Shown here: in pieces, positions 27,970-37,466 of the stretch
Numbering within the stretch: position 1 is the stretch's first letter
Layout: the number at the start of each line of letters is the position of its first letter
Assembly: GCA_002256395.1 (NCBI GenBank)
Contig: NKJG01000001.1
Span: forward strand, 434,001 to 498,000
Reading direction: 5' to 3'
From: Bacteroidetes bacterium B1(2017)
GTDB lineage: Bacteria; Bacteroidota; Bacteroidia; UKL13-3
DNA length: 64,000 nucleotides
Program-made: the position numbers and the translations under genes
The notes under the pieces: model-generated
Told to the model about the DNA's origin: nothing
Databases searched by the model: none
What the model saw: only the letters and a program-made list of their open reading frames with translations

Positions 27970-29520
27970 ATGAAAAATCAAGGCATCCTTTGGCCACTTG
28001 CTGCGGCCTACACGTTTCTATTGTACCAACAAGGTGCAGGAATAAATATTCTGCTCTTAAACCTCCTTCTACTTGGGGTTTTATATGCCCAACATAAAGC
28101 TAAATTAATACAAAAAGAGAATCTAATCTTTGTGTTTGGTGCATTGTTCTCTGCGGTATTTGTGAGTATACATGGACACTTTCTATCAGTGCTAGCAAAT
28201 ATTATTTCATTGGCATTTCTTTCAATTAATTTATCGCTTCAAAAGAGTTCTATGGCAAGTTTATTGGCACATAGTTTATATGCCTATTTAACAACTTTAA
28301 TAAACCGCCTCATTCAAAGGTTTAATCAAACCCCAGTTGAAGAGAATGAAACAGAGCTAGAAAAACCAAAACTAAACAAAGTTATTATTGGGTTAATTTC
28401 GGTAGTTGTATTTGGGTTATTTATTACCTTCTATCGCTACTCTAGTGCAAGTTTCAACCAGTTTGTGCTGAACCTAAATTTAGATTTTATTTCTTTTCCA
28501 TTACTTGCCTACTTCGCATTTGCCTCTGCATTATTGGCAACCTTTTTAAGACCTATCTATTTAGAAAATTTAGCCACTAAAGAATTAGGTCAAACAAATG
28601 CTCTTAGCTTTTCTGTGTTTAAAGAATACAAGCTTTTTGGTTCAAACATTTTAGAAATTACAGAAGATAGTTTAGCAAAAGTTTTGTTATGGGGGCTGAA
28701 CCTAATGTTGCTTTTGGTAAATGTATTAGATACAGATTTTATGCTTACCGGAAAATTGCCTGTTGGTGTAAACTACTCAGAATACTTGCATCAAGGCATA
28801 ACTAGTTTAATACTTTCTATTATTTGCGCCATTGCCATTATTCTATGGTTCTTTAGAGGAAGTCAGAATTTTAAAGAAAACAAAACCATTACTTACTTAA
28901 CTTATTTCTGGATAGTATTAAACATTTGGCTCTTGGCAAGTGCCGCTTATAGAAACCAATTGTATATAGCAGATCATTCTTTATACACCTATAAACGCAT
29001 AGGAGTGTATGTGTTTTTATTCTGTGCACTAATTGGTTTAGGACTTACCTTTTTTAAGATTAAAAACCACTACAGCAATTACTATTTGCTAAAAACAAAT
29101 TCGCTTGTTTGGTATACCATTTTAATTTTATCTGTGAGTATTAATTGGGATGGATTTATTGCCACTAACCATTTGCAAGCAGCAAAAGAAAGACATGAAG
29201 CGCCAGATATTAACTACCTCAAGAGTCTCAATTACCAAGCCTATCCAGCTGTTATTGAATACCTAACTGAAGAGATGAAAAAAGATTCAAGCCAACTTGA
29301 ATTCGATCCATACTATTATAATGCCAACACACAAGACCTCTTACAAAAAATAATAAACAAAGAGCAAGACTATACTTGGAAATCATACAACTATACTCGT
29401 TGTAAAGGTTATAGCCAAATACACCGAACCATAGCAGGCGTAAACTTCAATTTGGTTCAGGCATATTACCAAAGAAATTTTGCTATCTATAATGAGTTTA
29501 GAAACCCATTTAACTTTTAG
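27970..29520 (+). CDS. DUF4173/DUF4153-like polytopic membrane protein
   Basis: A 516-residue protein with about a dozen membrane helices to about residue 390 and a soluble C-terminal tail of roughly 110 residues containing YLKSLNYQAYPAVIEYL. The middle stretch VLDTDFMLTGKLPVGVNYSEYLHQGI, in parts GVNYSEYLHQG and later SLYTYKRIGVYVFLF, is typical of the DUF4173 family. Function unknown. It is co-transcribed with its neighbours under operator copy 2. Confidence 0.8.
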   Translation: MKNQGILWPLAAAYTFLLYQQGAGINILLLNLLLLGVLYAQHKAKLIQKENLIFVFGALFSAVFVSIHGHFLSVLANIISLAFLSINLSLQKSSMASLLAHSLYAYLTTLINRLIQRFNQTPVEENETELEKPKLNKVIIGLISVVVFGLFITFYRYSSASFNQFVLNLNLDFISFPLLAYFAFASALLATFLRPIYLENLATKELGQTNALSFSVFKEYKLFGSNILEITEDSLAKVLLWGLNLMLLLVNVLDTDFMLTGKLPVGVNYSEYLHQGITSLILSIICAIAIILWFFRGSQNFKENKTITYLTYFWIVLNIWLLASAAYRNQLYIADHSLYTYKRIGVYVFLFCALIGLGLTFFKIKNHYSNYYLLKTNSLVWYTILILSVSINWDGFIATNHLQAAKERHEAPDINYLKSLNYQAYPAVIEYLTEEMKKDSSQLEFDPYYYNANTQDLLQKIINKEQDYTWKSYNYTRCKGYSQIHRTIAGVNFNLVQAYYQRNFAIYNEFRNPFNF

Positions 29521-29523
29521 AAA

Positions 29524-30195
29524 ATGAAAAATAGAATTGTTGTATTAACCTTGTTTAGCATTGCCATGGGACTATTAGAAACAGCCGTGGTAGTATATTT
29601 AAGAGCTATATATTACCCAAGTGGATTTCAATTCCCGGTGGTATCCTTAAGCGAAACCATTTTAGTAACAGAATTATTAAGAGAGCTAGCAACCATTATT
29701 ATGTTAGCTGCAATAGGCTATATGAATGGTGAAACAAAATCGGAGCGAATTGCGGCATTTATGTACAGTTTTGCCGTTTGGGATATATTCTATTATGTAT
29801 TCCTAAAAGTGCTCTTAAATTGGCCTGCAACTATCCTCGATTGGGATTTATTATTCCTTCTCCCAGTTCCCTGGATCGGACCAGTATTAGCCCCTTGCCT
29901 AGTATCACTTACCATGATTTTAATTTATGCCACCGTATTCTATAAAAAATCAAAAGGCATACACATAAAATTAGATAGAACCTTTTGGGGCTTGGTAACG
30001 CTAGGCTTTAGCATGATACTTTATACCTTTATGTACGATTCGGTTCATACACTTATAGAACTATCAAAACTAGAATCCTTTGATTTATTAAGAGACATTC
30101 GAAGCTTTATACCTAAATCTTATAATTGGCCATTTTTCACCTTAGGTGAAATTGTTTGCCTGTTTGCGGTATATACACTTTGGAGACAGAAATAA
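29524..30195 (+). CDS. Polytopic membrane protein, unknown function
   Basis: A 223-residue protein with about six membrane helices and short loops (FSIAMGLLETAVVVYLRAIYY at the start, WPFFTLGEIVCLFAVYTLW at the end). It begins 3 nt after the DUF4173-like gene, so the two are translationally coupled. I do not recognise a family with certainty. It is the last gene of the operon, followed by a bidirectional terminator. Confidence 0.8.
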   Translation: MKNRIVVLTLFSIAMGLLETAVVVYLRAIYYPSGFQFPVVSLSETILVTELLRELATIIMLAAIGYMNGETKSERIAAFMYSFAVWDIFYYVFLKVLLNWPATILDWDLLFLLPVPWIGPVLAPCLVSLTMILIYATVFYKKSKGIHIKLDRTFWGLVTLGFSMILYTFMYDSVHTLIELSKLESFDLLRDIRSFIPKSYNWPFFTLGEIVCLFAVYTLWRQK

Positions 30196-30201
30196 TAAGT
30201 A

Positions 30202-30237
30202 AAAAGGCTGATTGAAAAATACTTCAATCAGCCTTTT
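30202..30237. terminator. Bidirectional terminator
   Basis: A 15-bp perfect stem (AAAAGGCTGATTGAA with its complement, 6-nt loop) has T-runs on both strands. It separates the membrane operon (plus) from murI (minus). Confidence 0.92.
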
Positions 30238-30241
30238 AGTT

Positions 30242-31084
30242 CTATTCTTCCCAAATATTAAACTGCTTCAATTTCACTTTTTCATCAAAGAATATCTTAC
30301 TCGTTTCCTCAAAGCTTTGGGTAAAATCGCTTACAAAAAACTGTTGCGATTTTTTTCCAAAACCTAACTTGTTTACCTTACTTGTATTTAATAACTGATG
30401 TTTCTCTAAAACAGTTTTCACATATTGTGCAACAATTATACTGGTATCAATAATCTCCACCGATTTACCATAAAACTTCTGAATCTCGTTCTTCACTAAT
30501 GGGTAATGCGTACAACCTAAAATTAATGCATCAATCTTATTTAACTTCGATTTAGATAAATAGCTATTAATAATGGTTTGAGAAATCTTATTATTATAAA
30601 AACCCTCTTCAATCATGGGTGCTAATAATGGTGTTGCTAATTGCACCACATCCGCTACTGGATCAAGTGCCGAAATACGTTTCGCATACACATTGGAACT
30701 AATAGTGCGCTTTGTAGCAATTACACCAATCTTTTGTCTGTAATGATGCTTTACTACATACTCAGCCGCTGGGTCAATTACATTTACAATTAAATCTTTC
30801 ATACCTGTTTCCTTAACCACTGCTTTAAAGCCAGCTGCCGAAGCGGTATTACAGGCAATCACAATCATTTTACAGTTTTTGAATTTCAAAAATTCCGCAA
30901 TTTTCACTGAATAACTTTTAATAGCCTCTGCACTTTTTTCACCATAAGGCATATGTGCAGTATCTCCAAAATAAATAATCTGTTCATTAGGTAATAACTT
31001 AGTAATGGCACGCGCCACTGTAAGTCCGCCAATACCCGAATCAAAAATACCAATTGGTTGCGAAGGATTATACGTAGTACTCAT
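30242..31084 (-). CDS. murI: Glutamate racemase
   Basis: A 280-residue enzyme that supplies D-glutamate for peptidoglycan. Motifs are complete: FDSGIGGLTVA with the catalytic-region Asp, the first catalytic Cys in VIACNTASA and the second in LGCTHYPL. I chose the ATG at 31084 (MSTTYNPSQPIGIFDSG). A longer in-frame start would have to translate through the terminator hairpin at 31098-31135. It lies downstream of the bamA/ompH genes but is separated from them by that terminator. Confidence 0.95.
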   Translation of the reverse strand: MSTTYNPSQPIGIFDSGIGGLTVARAITKLLPNEQIIYFGDTAHMPYGEKSAEAIKSYSVKIAEFLKFKNCKMIVIACNTASAAGFKAVVKETGMKDLIVNVIDPAAEYVVKHHYRQKIGVIATKRTISSNVYAKRISALDPVADVVQLATPLLAPMIEEGFYNNKISQTIINSYLSKSKLNKIDALILGCTHYPLVKNEIQKFYGKSVEIIDTSIIVAQYVKTVLEKHQLLNTSKVNKLGFGKKSQQFFVSDFTQSFEETSKIFFDEKVKLKQFNIWEE

Positions 31085-31097
31085 TACCAAGCAAGTT

Positions 31098-31135
31098 AAA
31101 AAAAAAGGCCAACTCCACAACGGAATTGGCCTTTT
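31098..31135 (-). terminator. Rho-independent terminator downstream of ompH
   Basis: A stem of about 13 bp (AAAAGGCCAA-TCC with one mismatch, 5-nt loop) is followed on the minus strand by nine T. It ends the ompH transcript 13 nt before murI begins. Confidence 0.85.
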
Positions 31136-31153
31136 CTTTTAAAATTAATATTC

Positions 31154-31666
31154 TTACAAAATACCTAATTTGGTTTTCACTTTACCCATTACATTGTCGC
31201 CTTCAGGCTTGTATAATAAACCAGCAACACTGCTATCAAAAACGTAGCTGTAACCACCTTCTTTAGCAACTGCAGAAATAGCATTTTTAGCTTTTTCAAT
31301 AATTGGCTTAATCAACTCTTCTTGCTTATTACGAAGGTCTTCCTGCATTTTTTGTTGGTATCCTTCAATGTTGTTTTGCATGTCTTGCAAATCTTTTTGC
31401 TTCATTTCTTTAACCGAAGCAGGCATTGTTTTTTCAGCATTTTGGTAATCTGCTACCTTTTTTTGAAATTCTTTCACCATCATATCTGAGGCAGTTTTCA
31501 AGGTATCATTGTATGCTTCCATATGTGTAGCAGCCTTTTTGTATTCAGGCATCAAAACCATAAGTTCTTGTAAGTCAATGTAAGCAAATTTTTGAGCTTT
31601 AACACCGCTACTTGCTAAGATTAATACAGCAAATAAAGCAGCTACAGATTTTAACATGTTCTTCAT
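31154..31666 (-). CDS. OmpH/Skp family periplasmic chaperone (copy 2)
   Basis: A 170-residue protein with signal peptide ending GVKAQ, then KFAYIDLQELMVLMPEYKKA, a long charged coiled coil (about 50-130; KQKDLQDMQNNIEGYQQKMQ) and a C-terminal beta segment. This is the Skp jellyfish fold, which escorts unfolded outer-membrane proteins to BamA. It is the second of two tandem ompH genes behind bamA. Confidence 0.92.
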   Translation of the reverse strand: MKNMLKSVAALFAVLILASSGVKAQKFAYIDLQELMVLMPEYKKAATHMEAYNDTLKTASDMMVKEFQKKVADYQNAEKTMPASVKEMKQKDLQDMQNNIEGYQQKMQEDLRNKQEELIKPIIEKAKNAISAVAKEGGYSYVFDSSVAGLLYKPEGDNVMGKVKTKLGIL

Positions 31667-31714
31667 TTTTCTTTTATTTTATTATTTATTCGTTATCTAA
31701 TATCGTGCCAATAA

Positions 31715-32284
31715 TTACTTATTTCCAGGAGCCTTAGTTCCTTCAGGAGCAGTATTCTTATTCTTGGTTACATTTACCCCTAATTCAAGCAGTACCTCAT
31801 CACTTTTATCGTATTTGGCATTGCTATACATCATAATCATTTCTCCACCCTTGGCAAATATAAAGTCTAAAGCACTTTGTTTTGCAATTTTTTGGCAGGC
31901 ATCAAAAACTTTATCTTGAATAGGCTTTACTAACTCTTGTCTTTTCTTAAATAAATCGCCTTCATAGCCAAATTTTTTATTCATAAACTCCTTCAGTTCA
32001 GCTTCTTTTGCTTTAATATCGGCTTCCTTTTTCTTTTTTAATTCCTCCGTTAACAAGATTTGTTCAGCCTGAAAATCCTTTTGCATACGGTCTATTTCAG
32101 CCTTTTTTTCTTCTGCCTCTTTTTGCCAAGTTTCGGCAATTAAATCCAACTGTTTTTGCGCCGATTTATACTCCGGCAACATATCTAAAATGTATTCTGT
32201 ATCAACATAGGCAAAGCGCTGAGCCTTGCTTGTGTTCAAACCAAAAAGTAAAATGGCTATGCAGCCTACTAATATTTTTTTCAT
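31715..32284 (-). CDS. OmpH/Skp family periplasmic chaperone (copy 1)
   Basis: A 189-residue protein with a signal peptide (MKKILVGCIAILLFGLNTSKA), then RFAYVDTEYILDMLPEYKSA and a long Lys/Glu coiled coil (about 45-125), and a C-terminal tail ending in charged and Pro/Gly residues. It shares the FAYxDxxxxLxxMPEYK signature with copy 2 at 31154-31666. It begins 9 nt after bamA and is certainly in the same operon, which fits its role of delivering clients to the BAM complex. Confidence 0.92.
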   Translation of the reverse strand: MKKILVGCIAILLFGLNTSKAQRFAYVDTEYILDMLPEYKSAQKQLDLIAETWQKEAEEKKAEIDRMQKDFQAEQILLTEELKKKKEADIKAKEAELKEFMNKKFGYEGDLFKKRQELVKPIQDKVFDACQKIAKQSALDFIFAKGGEMIMMYSNAKYDKSDEVLLELGVNVTKNKNTAPEGTKAPGNK

Positions 32285-32293
32285 GCCGTTAAA

Positions 32294-34840
32294 TTAAAAT
32301 TGTTGTCCCAGTAAAAAGTGGAAATTTCCACCATTTACCCTTGCAGGGTTTGGATGATTTGGAGGAAGGTCAATTCCCCATCCATAATCCAATCCTATCA
32401 TTCCAAACATAGGAAGAAAAATTCTAACTCCCATTCCATAAGATCTATTTACCTCAAAAGGGTTAAATTTCTTAGGGTCGAGCCAAGTACCACCCGCTTC
32501 TGCAAATACTAATGGAAACACAGTTGCTTGAGGATTTAAGGATATTGGATACCTTAATTCCATCGTATATCTGTTATAAATTGTTGCCCCAGTTTGGGTA
32601 TAAGTGCCGGTTGTGGGACTAATAACATAAGGAGTTAATGAATTATCTTGATATCCACGTAAAGCCACTAACTCACGGCCATCTAAGCTAAATCCAGTTA
32701 AACCAGAACCACCCACCCAAAAACGTTCGAAAGGGGTAACACCTTTGTCTTGATTGTAAGCCCCAATATACCCAAAATTAATACGGGTCATTAATACTAA
32801 AGGCCTTTTATTTCCTGCTAATTTAGAATACCAAGTAGCATCAAACTTCCACTTATAAAACTCCAACCATTTAGTTTTCTGACTTGCCTCTACATTTTTG
32901 TAATCTACTTTATCAAACATAGAATACGGTGGCGTAAACTGTAAGGATAAAGAAATGTTTGAACCCATACGAGGATAGATAGGCTGATCCGTTGAGTTTC
33001 TTCCTAAAATAAATTTCAAACTTAAGTTATTCGATTTACCTGATGGGATATTACTCCAATATACATTTCCAGCTAAATCTGGATCATTATTATACAATTG
33101 ATAACCCAATTGGTATTGCAAAGTAAAAAAGTCATCTGGCCATCTTAAGCGTTTACCTAAGCCAATCATGGCACCTGTGGTATAAAGTCCTGAACGCAAC
33201 TCACCTTGCTTACCATTTGATTGAATAGAATGATATACTGAAACGGTTAAGGCATTTGGACGTTTACCACCCAACCAAGGTTCTGTAAAACTAGCAGAAT
33301 AGGATTGATAATAACTACCATTTGTTTGAGCTCTTAAGGATAAACGTTGACCATCGCCAGAAGGAATAGGCGACCAGTTTTTAGCTTCAACGGCCTTGCG
33401 CATGGAGAAATTATTCAAGCTCAATCCTAAAGTACCAACCACAAAACCTGCTCCCCAACCACCACTTAATTCAATTTGGTCGTTCGGGCGTTCTTCTACT
33501 TTGTATTCAATATCAACTGTTCCTGTATTAGGGTTAGGAACGGGGTTTACATTTAATGCCTCTGGATTAAAATATCCTATTTGAGAAAGTTCACGTAAGG
33601 AACGAGTAATATCCGATTTACTAAACAACATACCTGGCTTAGTTCTTAATTCTCTAAGCACCACATGGTCGCTTGTTTTTGAATTACCTTTTACGGTAAC
33701 ACTGTTTATATATGCTTGAGAACCTTCCGATATTCTTATTTCCAAATCAATCGAATCGTGTTCAATCAATACTTCAATTGGTTCGCATCTAAAAAACAAA
33801 TATCCATCATCCATGTATATGGTATTGATATCATTTCCATCTTGGCTAGCACTTAGGCGCTGATCCAAAATAGATTGATCATATACATCCCCACTTTTAA
33901 TTCGTAAAACCTTATGTAGGTCTTCCGATTTATATTTGGTATTGCCTATAAAATTAATGTTTCTAAAATAGTATTTCCTTCCCTCAAAAATATCCATGTT
34001 AATTCGAATTCCTTTTTGGTCGCGCCAAATAGAATCCGAAACAATTTGAACATCTCTGTACCCCATGCTTAAGTATTTATCCAATACTTTTTGCTTATCC
34101 TCTAAGTATTTATCCTCAATATACTTCGATTTAGTAAAGAAGAAATACTTAGGCTTAGTATCCTTCATTACCTTCTTAATTTTTGCCGATTCTAGGTGGT
34201 CGTTTCCTCTAAAGGTAACATCCGAAATAATAACTTTTTTACCCCTATCTACAGCAATTTTAAGGCGAACTGTATTTCGTTTTAAATCATCTGGAATTTG
34301 TTCAAAGGTGGTTTTTACATCTAAATACCCCTTTTCTTCAAAGTATTTGCGAATCTCTCTTGAGGTACTGTTTAAAACATTTTCGGTAATAATTTGTCCC
34401 GTTTTTAGAGTTATTGATTCCCTAAGTTCCTCTGCTTTTGATTTCTTTAAGCCTTTTATGGTAAAAGAAGATAAGCGAGGTTTTTCTTTTAAATAAATTT
34501 CTAACCAAACCTTATCCTCCTCTATTTTAGAAATGGATAATTTTACATCTTCAAATAATTTCTGCTTCCAAAGATTGGTAATGGCTTTAGAGATATCCTC
34601 TGAAGGTATCCTAATTTTTTGCCCGATTTGCAATCCGCTCAAAACCGTTAAAACACTTTTGTCGTAATATTCTGTCCCTTTTATTTCAATTCCGGCAATA
34701 ATATATTGGCGAGGATTTGTATAACTTAATTTATAATATGAATTGGGCGCAGCTTTAATGCTATCAGGCGCTTGAGCCATTACCTGGCCAGCACAAAAAA
34801 GGCTTATGAAAAGTACTAGTAAATAAAATCTTTTGCTCAT
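32294..34840 (-). CDS. bamA: Outer-membrane protein assembly factor BamA
   Basis: An 848-residue Omp85-family protein: signal peptide, about five POTRA domains (roughly 45-460; GIEIKGTEYYDKSVLTVLSGL opens the first) and a 16-strand barrel (about 470-848). The lid-loop region has RFWVGGSGLTGFSLDGRE, with G.RGYQDNS next, the usual VRGF/Y-type motif. The C-terminus FHFLLGQQF ends in Phe. It folds outer-membrane proteins. It lies 2 nt after uppS and 9 nt before the first ompH. Confidence 0.95.
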   Translation of the reverse strand: MSKRFYLLVLFISLFCAGQVMAQAPDSIKAAPNSYYKLSYTNPRQYIIAGIEIKGTEYYDKSVLTVLSGLQIGQKIRIPSEDISKAITNLWKQKLFEDVKLSISKIEEDKVWLEIYLKEKPRLSSFTIKGLKKSKAEELRESITLKTGQIITENVLNSTSREIRKYFEEKGYLDVKTTFEQIPDDLKRNTVRLKIAVDRGKKVIISDVTFRGNDHLESAKIKKVMKDTKPKYFFFTKSKYIEDKYLEDKQKVLDKYLSMGYRDVQIVSDSIWRDQKGIRINMDIFEGRKYYFRNINFIGNTKYKSEDLHKVLRIKSGDVYDQSILDQRLSASQDGNDINTIYMDDGYLFFRCEPIEVLIEHDSIDLEIRISEGSQAYINSVTVKGNSKTSDHVVLRELRTKPGMLFSKSDITRSLRELSQIGYFNPEALNVNPVPNPNTGTVDIEYKVEERPNDQIELSGGWGAGFVVGTLGLSLNNFSMRKAVEAKNWSPIPSGDGQRLSLRAQTNGSYYQSYSASFTEPWLGGKRPNALTVSVYHSIQSNGKQGELRSGLYTTGAMIGLGKRLRWPDDFFTLQYQLGYQLYNNDPDLAGNVYWSNIPSGKSNNLSLKFILGRNSTDQPIYPRMGSNISLSLQFTPPYSMFDKVDYKNVEASQKTKWLEFYKWKFDATWYSKLAGNKRPLVLMTRINFGYIGAYNQDKGVTPFERFWVGGSGLTGFSLDGRELVALRGYQDNSLTPYVISPTTGTYTQTGATIYNRYTMELRYPISLNPQATVFPLVFAEAGGTWLDPKKFNPFEVNRSYGMGVRIFLPMFGMIGLDYGWGIDLPPNHPNPARVNGGNFHFLLGQQF

Positions 34841-34842
34841 TC

Positions 34843-35586
34843 TTAACTGCTTAATTGTTCGCTTGTTTTACCAAAACGGCGTTCTCTATTTTGAAAATCA
34901 AAAATAGCATGGTACAAATCTTCCTTCGTAAAATCTGGCCATAGCTTTTCGGTAAAATACAATTCACTATAAGCGATTTCCCATAGTAAAAAGTTACTAA
35001 TTCGCTTTTCACCACTGGTGCGAATCATTAATTCTGGATGCGGCATCCAATGAGTACTTAAATAACTATCAATAAGTGTATCATTAATTTCTTCAGGCTT
35101 TAATTTTCCTGCCAAGGTATCGGCAGAAATTTTTTGTATGGCCTGAACCAAGTCCCACTTGGCACTATAACTTAAAGCCAAAACCAAATCCATACGAGTA
35201 TTATTTTTGGTTTCTTCCATTGTTAGGGCCAGTTGTTTCTGGCATTTCGCGGGCAAATCACTATGATTTCCAATAAACGACAAACGAATATTGTTTTTCA
35301 TAAGGGTAGGTAATTCCTTGCGCATGGTATCTACTAATAGTTCCATAAGGGCTCTTACTTCCAAGGCAGGTCTGTTCCAATTTTCGGTAGAAAAGGCGTA
35401 TAGAGTTAAATATTTCACCCCAATTTCGGCACACGCTTCGGTAATTGTTTTAACCGTAGATACACCTGTTTGGTGACCAAAAATCCGAAACTTACCTTTC
35501 CCTTTAGCCCAACGGCCATTCCCATCCATAATTATGGCAATATGCTTGGGCATTTTTGTTGGGTCTATCTTTTCCTTCAAACTCAT
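34843..35586 (-). CDS. uppS: Isoprenyl transferase (undecaprenyl diphosphate synthase)
   Basis: A 247-residue cis-prenyltransferase making the C55 lipid carrier for peptidoglycan and O-antigen. Motifs are intact: IIMDGNGRWAK with catalytic Asp21, FGHQTG, TLYAFSTENWNRP and the C-terminal ELMIRTSGEKRISNFLLWE. The ATG at 35586 gives the family-like start MSLKEKID. A TTG 9 nt upstream, better spaced from a GGTGAG sequence, is an alternative. It is followed by bamA after 2 nt. Confidence 0.96.
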   Translation of the reverse strand: MSLKEKIDPTKMPKHIAIIMDGNGRWAKGKGKFRIFGHQTGVSTVKTITEACAEIGVKYLTLYAFSTENWNRPALEVRALMELLVDTMRKELPTLMKNNIRLSFIGNHSDLPAKCQKQLALTMEETKNNTRMDLVLALSYSAKWDLVQAIQKISADTLAGKLKPEEINDTLIDSYLSTHWMPHPELMIRTSGEKRISNFLLWEIAYSELYFTEKLWPDFTKEDLYHAIFDFQNRERRFGKTSEQLSS

Positions 35587-35621
35587 TCTATTCAAATATT
35601 CTCACCAATTAATTGGCAAAT

Positions 35622-36410
35622 TTAAAAAAATCTAGCACACTTCGATTTGGTATGCAAGCGCATTGAAAAGCCAAAAGACAGGTTCATAAACCAATCCTTA
35701 TGGCCAGGGTCGCCCCGTTTGTAACCATCCTTAAACTGGGGTGTTCCATATAATTCAATTGACCTATCTGTAAGGGTGGCTGTAATTTGCCCTCCATCAC
35801 TAAAGCGGCTCGCAATATCAGGATAAACGGTGCTTACATCATCCAAATAATCGGTATATGTTTTCCTAAACCCAAGTTGAGCTTCACAGGCAAAACGTTT
35901 ATTAAACATATACTTTACACCTATTCCAAATGGAACCGAAACGCCTAATTTCTTATAGGCCACATTTTCTGTTTTGTAATCGCTTAAATTATACCAAGCT
36001 CCGTTTAAGTAGGCTTGCGGATTAAAACTAAACCCACCAACACCTAAGAACAAATAGGAAGTAAAATTCTCATGCAAAACATAAGGCCCGTATTTCAAAT
36101 AATTAAATTCAAAAATTAAGGCCGCCTCATTTATTTGGGTTTGGAAACTTAAGTTTCTATTTTTATTAAAATCAAAATTAGCATCCTTGCCAGAAATGGT
36201 GAAATGATTTAATTCTGCTCTAATTGCCCAGGTATGGTTTAAATTTAATCGAGCAAACAATCCGCCCATTGGATGGGTTTCTTTGTAACTAAGCGAAGGA
36301 GCTAAATCGCCCCAATAGTTGCACAATCCAGCCTGGAAACCTAATTCGGTCTTTTGTGCATTGCTAGAAAAGGATAGCAATACCAAACCCAAGTAGAGGA
36401 TTTTTTTCAT
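35622..36410 (-). CDS. DUF6089-like outer-membrane beta-barrel protein (copy 2)
   Basis: A 262-residue exported protein, signal peptide MKKILYLGLVLLSFSSNAQ, then alternating amphipathic strands (KTELGFQAGLCNYWGDLAPS; LFLGVGGFSFNPQA; GVKYMFNKRFACEAQLGFRKTYTDYLDDV). These features match a small Bacteroidota barrel family that I place as DUF6089. The neighbour at 36417 is a paralogue with the same GxxNYxGDL and TDYLDDV motifs. It lies between nadK and uppS/bamA, a usual family location. Function unknown. Confidence 0.8.
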   Translation of the reverse strand: MKKILYLGLVLLSFSSNAQKTELGFQAGLCNYWGDLAPSLSYKETHPMGGLFARLNLNHTWAIRAELNHFTISGKDANFDFNKNRNLSFQTQINEAALIFEFNYLKYGPYVLHENFTSYLFLGVGGFSFNPQAYLNGAWYNLSDYKTENVAYKKLGVSVPFGIGVKYMFNKRFACEAQLGFRKTYTDYLDDVSTVYPDIASRFSDGGQITATLTDRSIELYGTPQFKDGYKRGDPGHKDWFMNLSFGFSMRLHTKSKCARFF

Positions 36411-36416
36411 TAAAAA

Positions 36417-37346
36417 TTAAAATTGAGGGCAACCTTGTCCTCTAAAACGAATGGTATATGAAAGAGTAACACCAGCCATAAAATACATATCGTGCTTGTT
36501 TAAGGTACGATCACTTCTTTTATCACCTTCATGAAACATAAATGACTCGGTAGCTAATGGATTTGTTGAATTAGGATCGGCATTAGGGTTTAATTCCCAA
36601 GATTTATCAGACATTAATAGGCCAGATTTTCCTGTTGCACCATAAATTACAGAACCACTACCATAAACACCACCCACGTCATCCAAATAATTTGTACTGG
36701 TAAATCTCACTCCTGCTTCAAACCCTAAAAAGAAATCATCTCCAATTTTTTGTCTGAAACCAAAGCCAACAGGCAAACAAACTGCAGTTAAAGGATATTT
36801 TTTAATTTCATTATAGGTGGTTGAACCTTGACCTTCTGTTGCCAAGGGTTGTAATTCAACAACTTTATTCCCGTAAGTTGATTTTGGGTTAAAATTAAAA
36901 ATGCCTATTCCCATAAACACATAGGGTAAAAAAGGCCTAGAGGTGTAAGAGGTTAAGTTGTTTGGCAACAAATTATATTCGGCATGAGCCGAAAACTCAT
37001 ACACATCGGAATAAAAATTTAAGTTACGATATTTATTAAATTCAAAATCTTGAACAGCAACTTTGTTTAGCACATAGTTACGTTTCTCTCCAGCAAAATT
37101 CTTGTCATCACCTGATACACGGGCATATCCAAAGAATCCACTCATCGCAAATTTTGGAGAAAAATTATACCTTCCAAACACCGATGCGGCAAAATGGGTC
37201 TCTTTCATTAGCACTGTTTCATTGCTCAAATCACCCAAATAATTGGAAGCTCCTAACAATAATCCAACCTCAACACGCTGGGCATTGGCTATCAACCCAA
37301 TAAACAGGGCGCAAATAAATAATACTCGACTTTTCAACTTGTCCAT
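36417..37346 (-). CDS. DUF6089-like outer-membrane beta-barrel protein (copy 1)
   Basis: A 309-residue exported protein starting MDKLKSRVLFICALFIGLIANAQ, with the same GASNYLGDLSNE, FNFNPKSTYG and TNYLDDVGGVYG pattern as copy 2 but with longer loops. The tail has a repeat-poor Asn/Pro-rich loop (NPNADPNSTNPLATESF) before the last strands, and ends RFRGQGCPQF. The gene has a good promoter with the -7 element 5 nt before the ATG, so the transcript is nearly leaderless. It opens the operon through uppS, bamA and ompH. Confidence 0.8.
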   Translation of the reverse strand: MDKLKSRVLFICALFIGLIANAQRVEVGLLLGASNYLGDLSNETVLMKETHFAASVFGRYNFSPKFAMSGFFGYARVSGDDKNFAGEKRNYVLNKVAVQDFEFNKYRNLNFYSDVYEFSAHAEYNLLPNNLTSYTSRPFLPYVFMGIGIFNFNPKSTYGNKVVELQPLATEGQGSTTYNEIKKYPLTAVCLPVGFGFRQKIGDDFFLGFEAGVRFTSTNYLDDVGGVYGSGSVIYGATGKSGLLMSDKSWELNPNADPNSTNPLATESFMFHEGDKRSDRTLNKHDMYFMAGVTLSYTIRFRGQGCPQF

Positions 37347-37351
37347 AAAAG

Positions 37352-37381
37352 CAAAAATACTGAAAAATAGGAAACCGACAA
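37352..37381 (-). promoter_or_regulatory. Promoter of DUF6089/uppS/bamA/ompH operon
   Basis: On the minus strand, TTG (37379-37381), a 19-nt spacer and TATTTTTG (37352-37359) match the consensus. The start codon is only 5 nt past the final G. Confidence 0.62.
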
Positions 37382-37466
37382 CTATAACGCCGTGGAATCT
37401 GAAATTGATATGATTTTTTGCTGTTTTTTAAGACATTAGGCTCTTTTTGGCCTACCAAACAGGCAA

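Noticed and set aside
31085..31120. Longer start for murI
   Set aside because: It would translate through a Rho-independent terminator; the ATG at 31084 gives the normal protein.
34065..34496. Plus-strand open frame of 143 codons in bamA
   Set aside because: It lies in the POTRA region of bamA, antisense, with low-complexity Ser/Phe/Leu composition that reflects the opposite strand.
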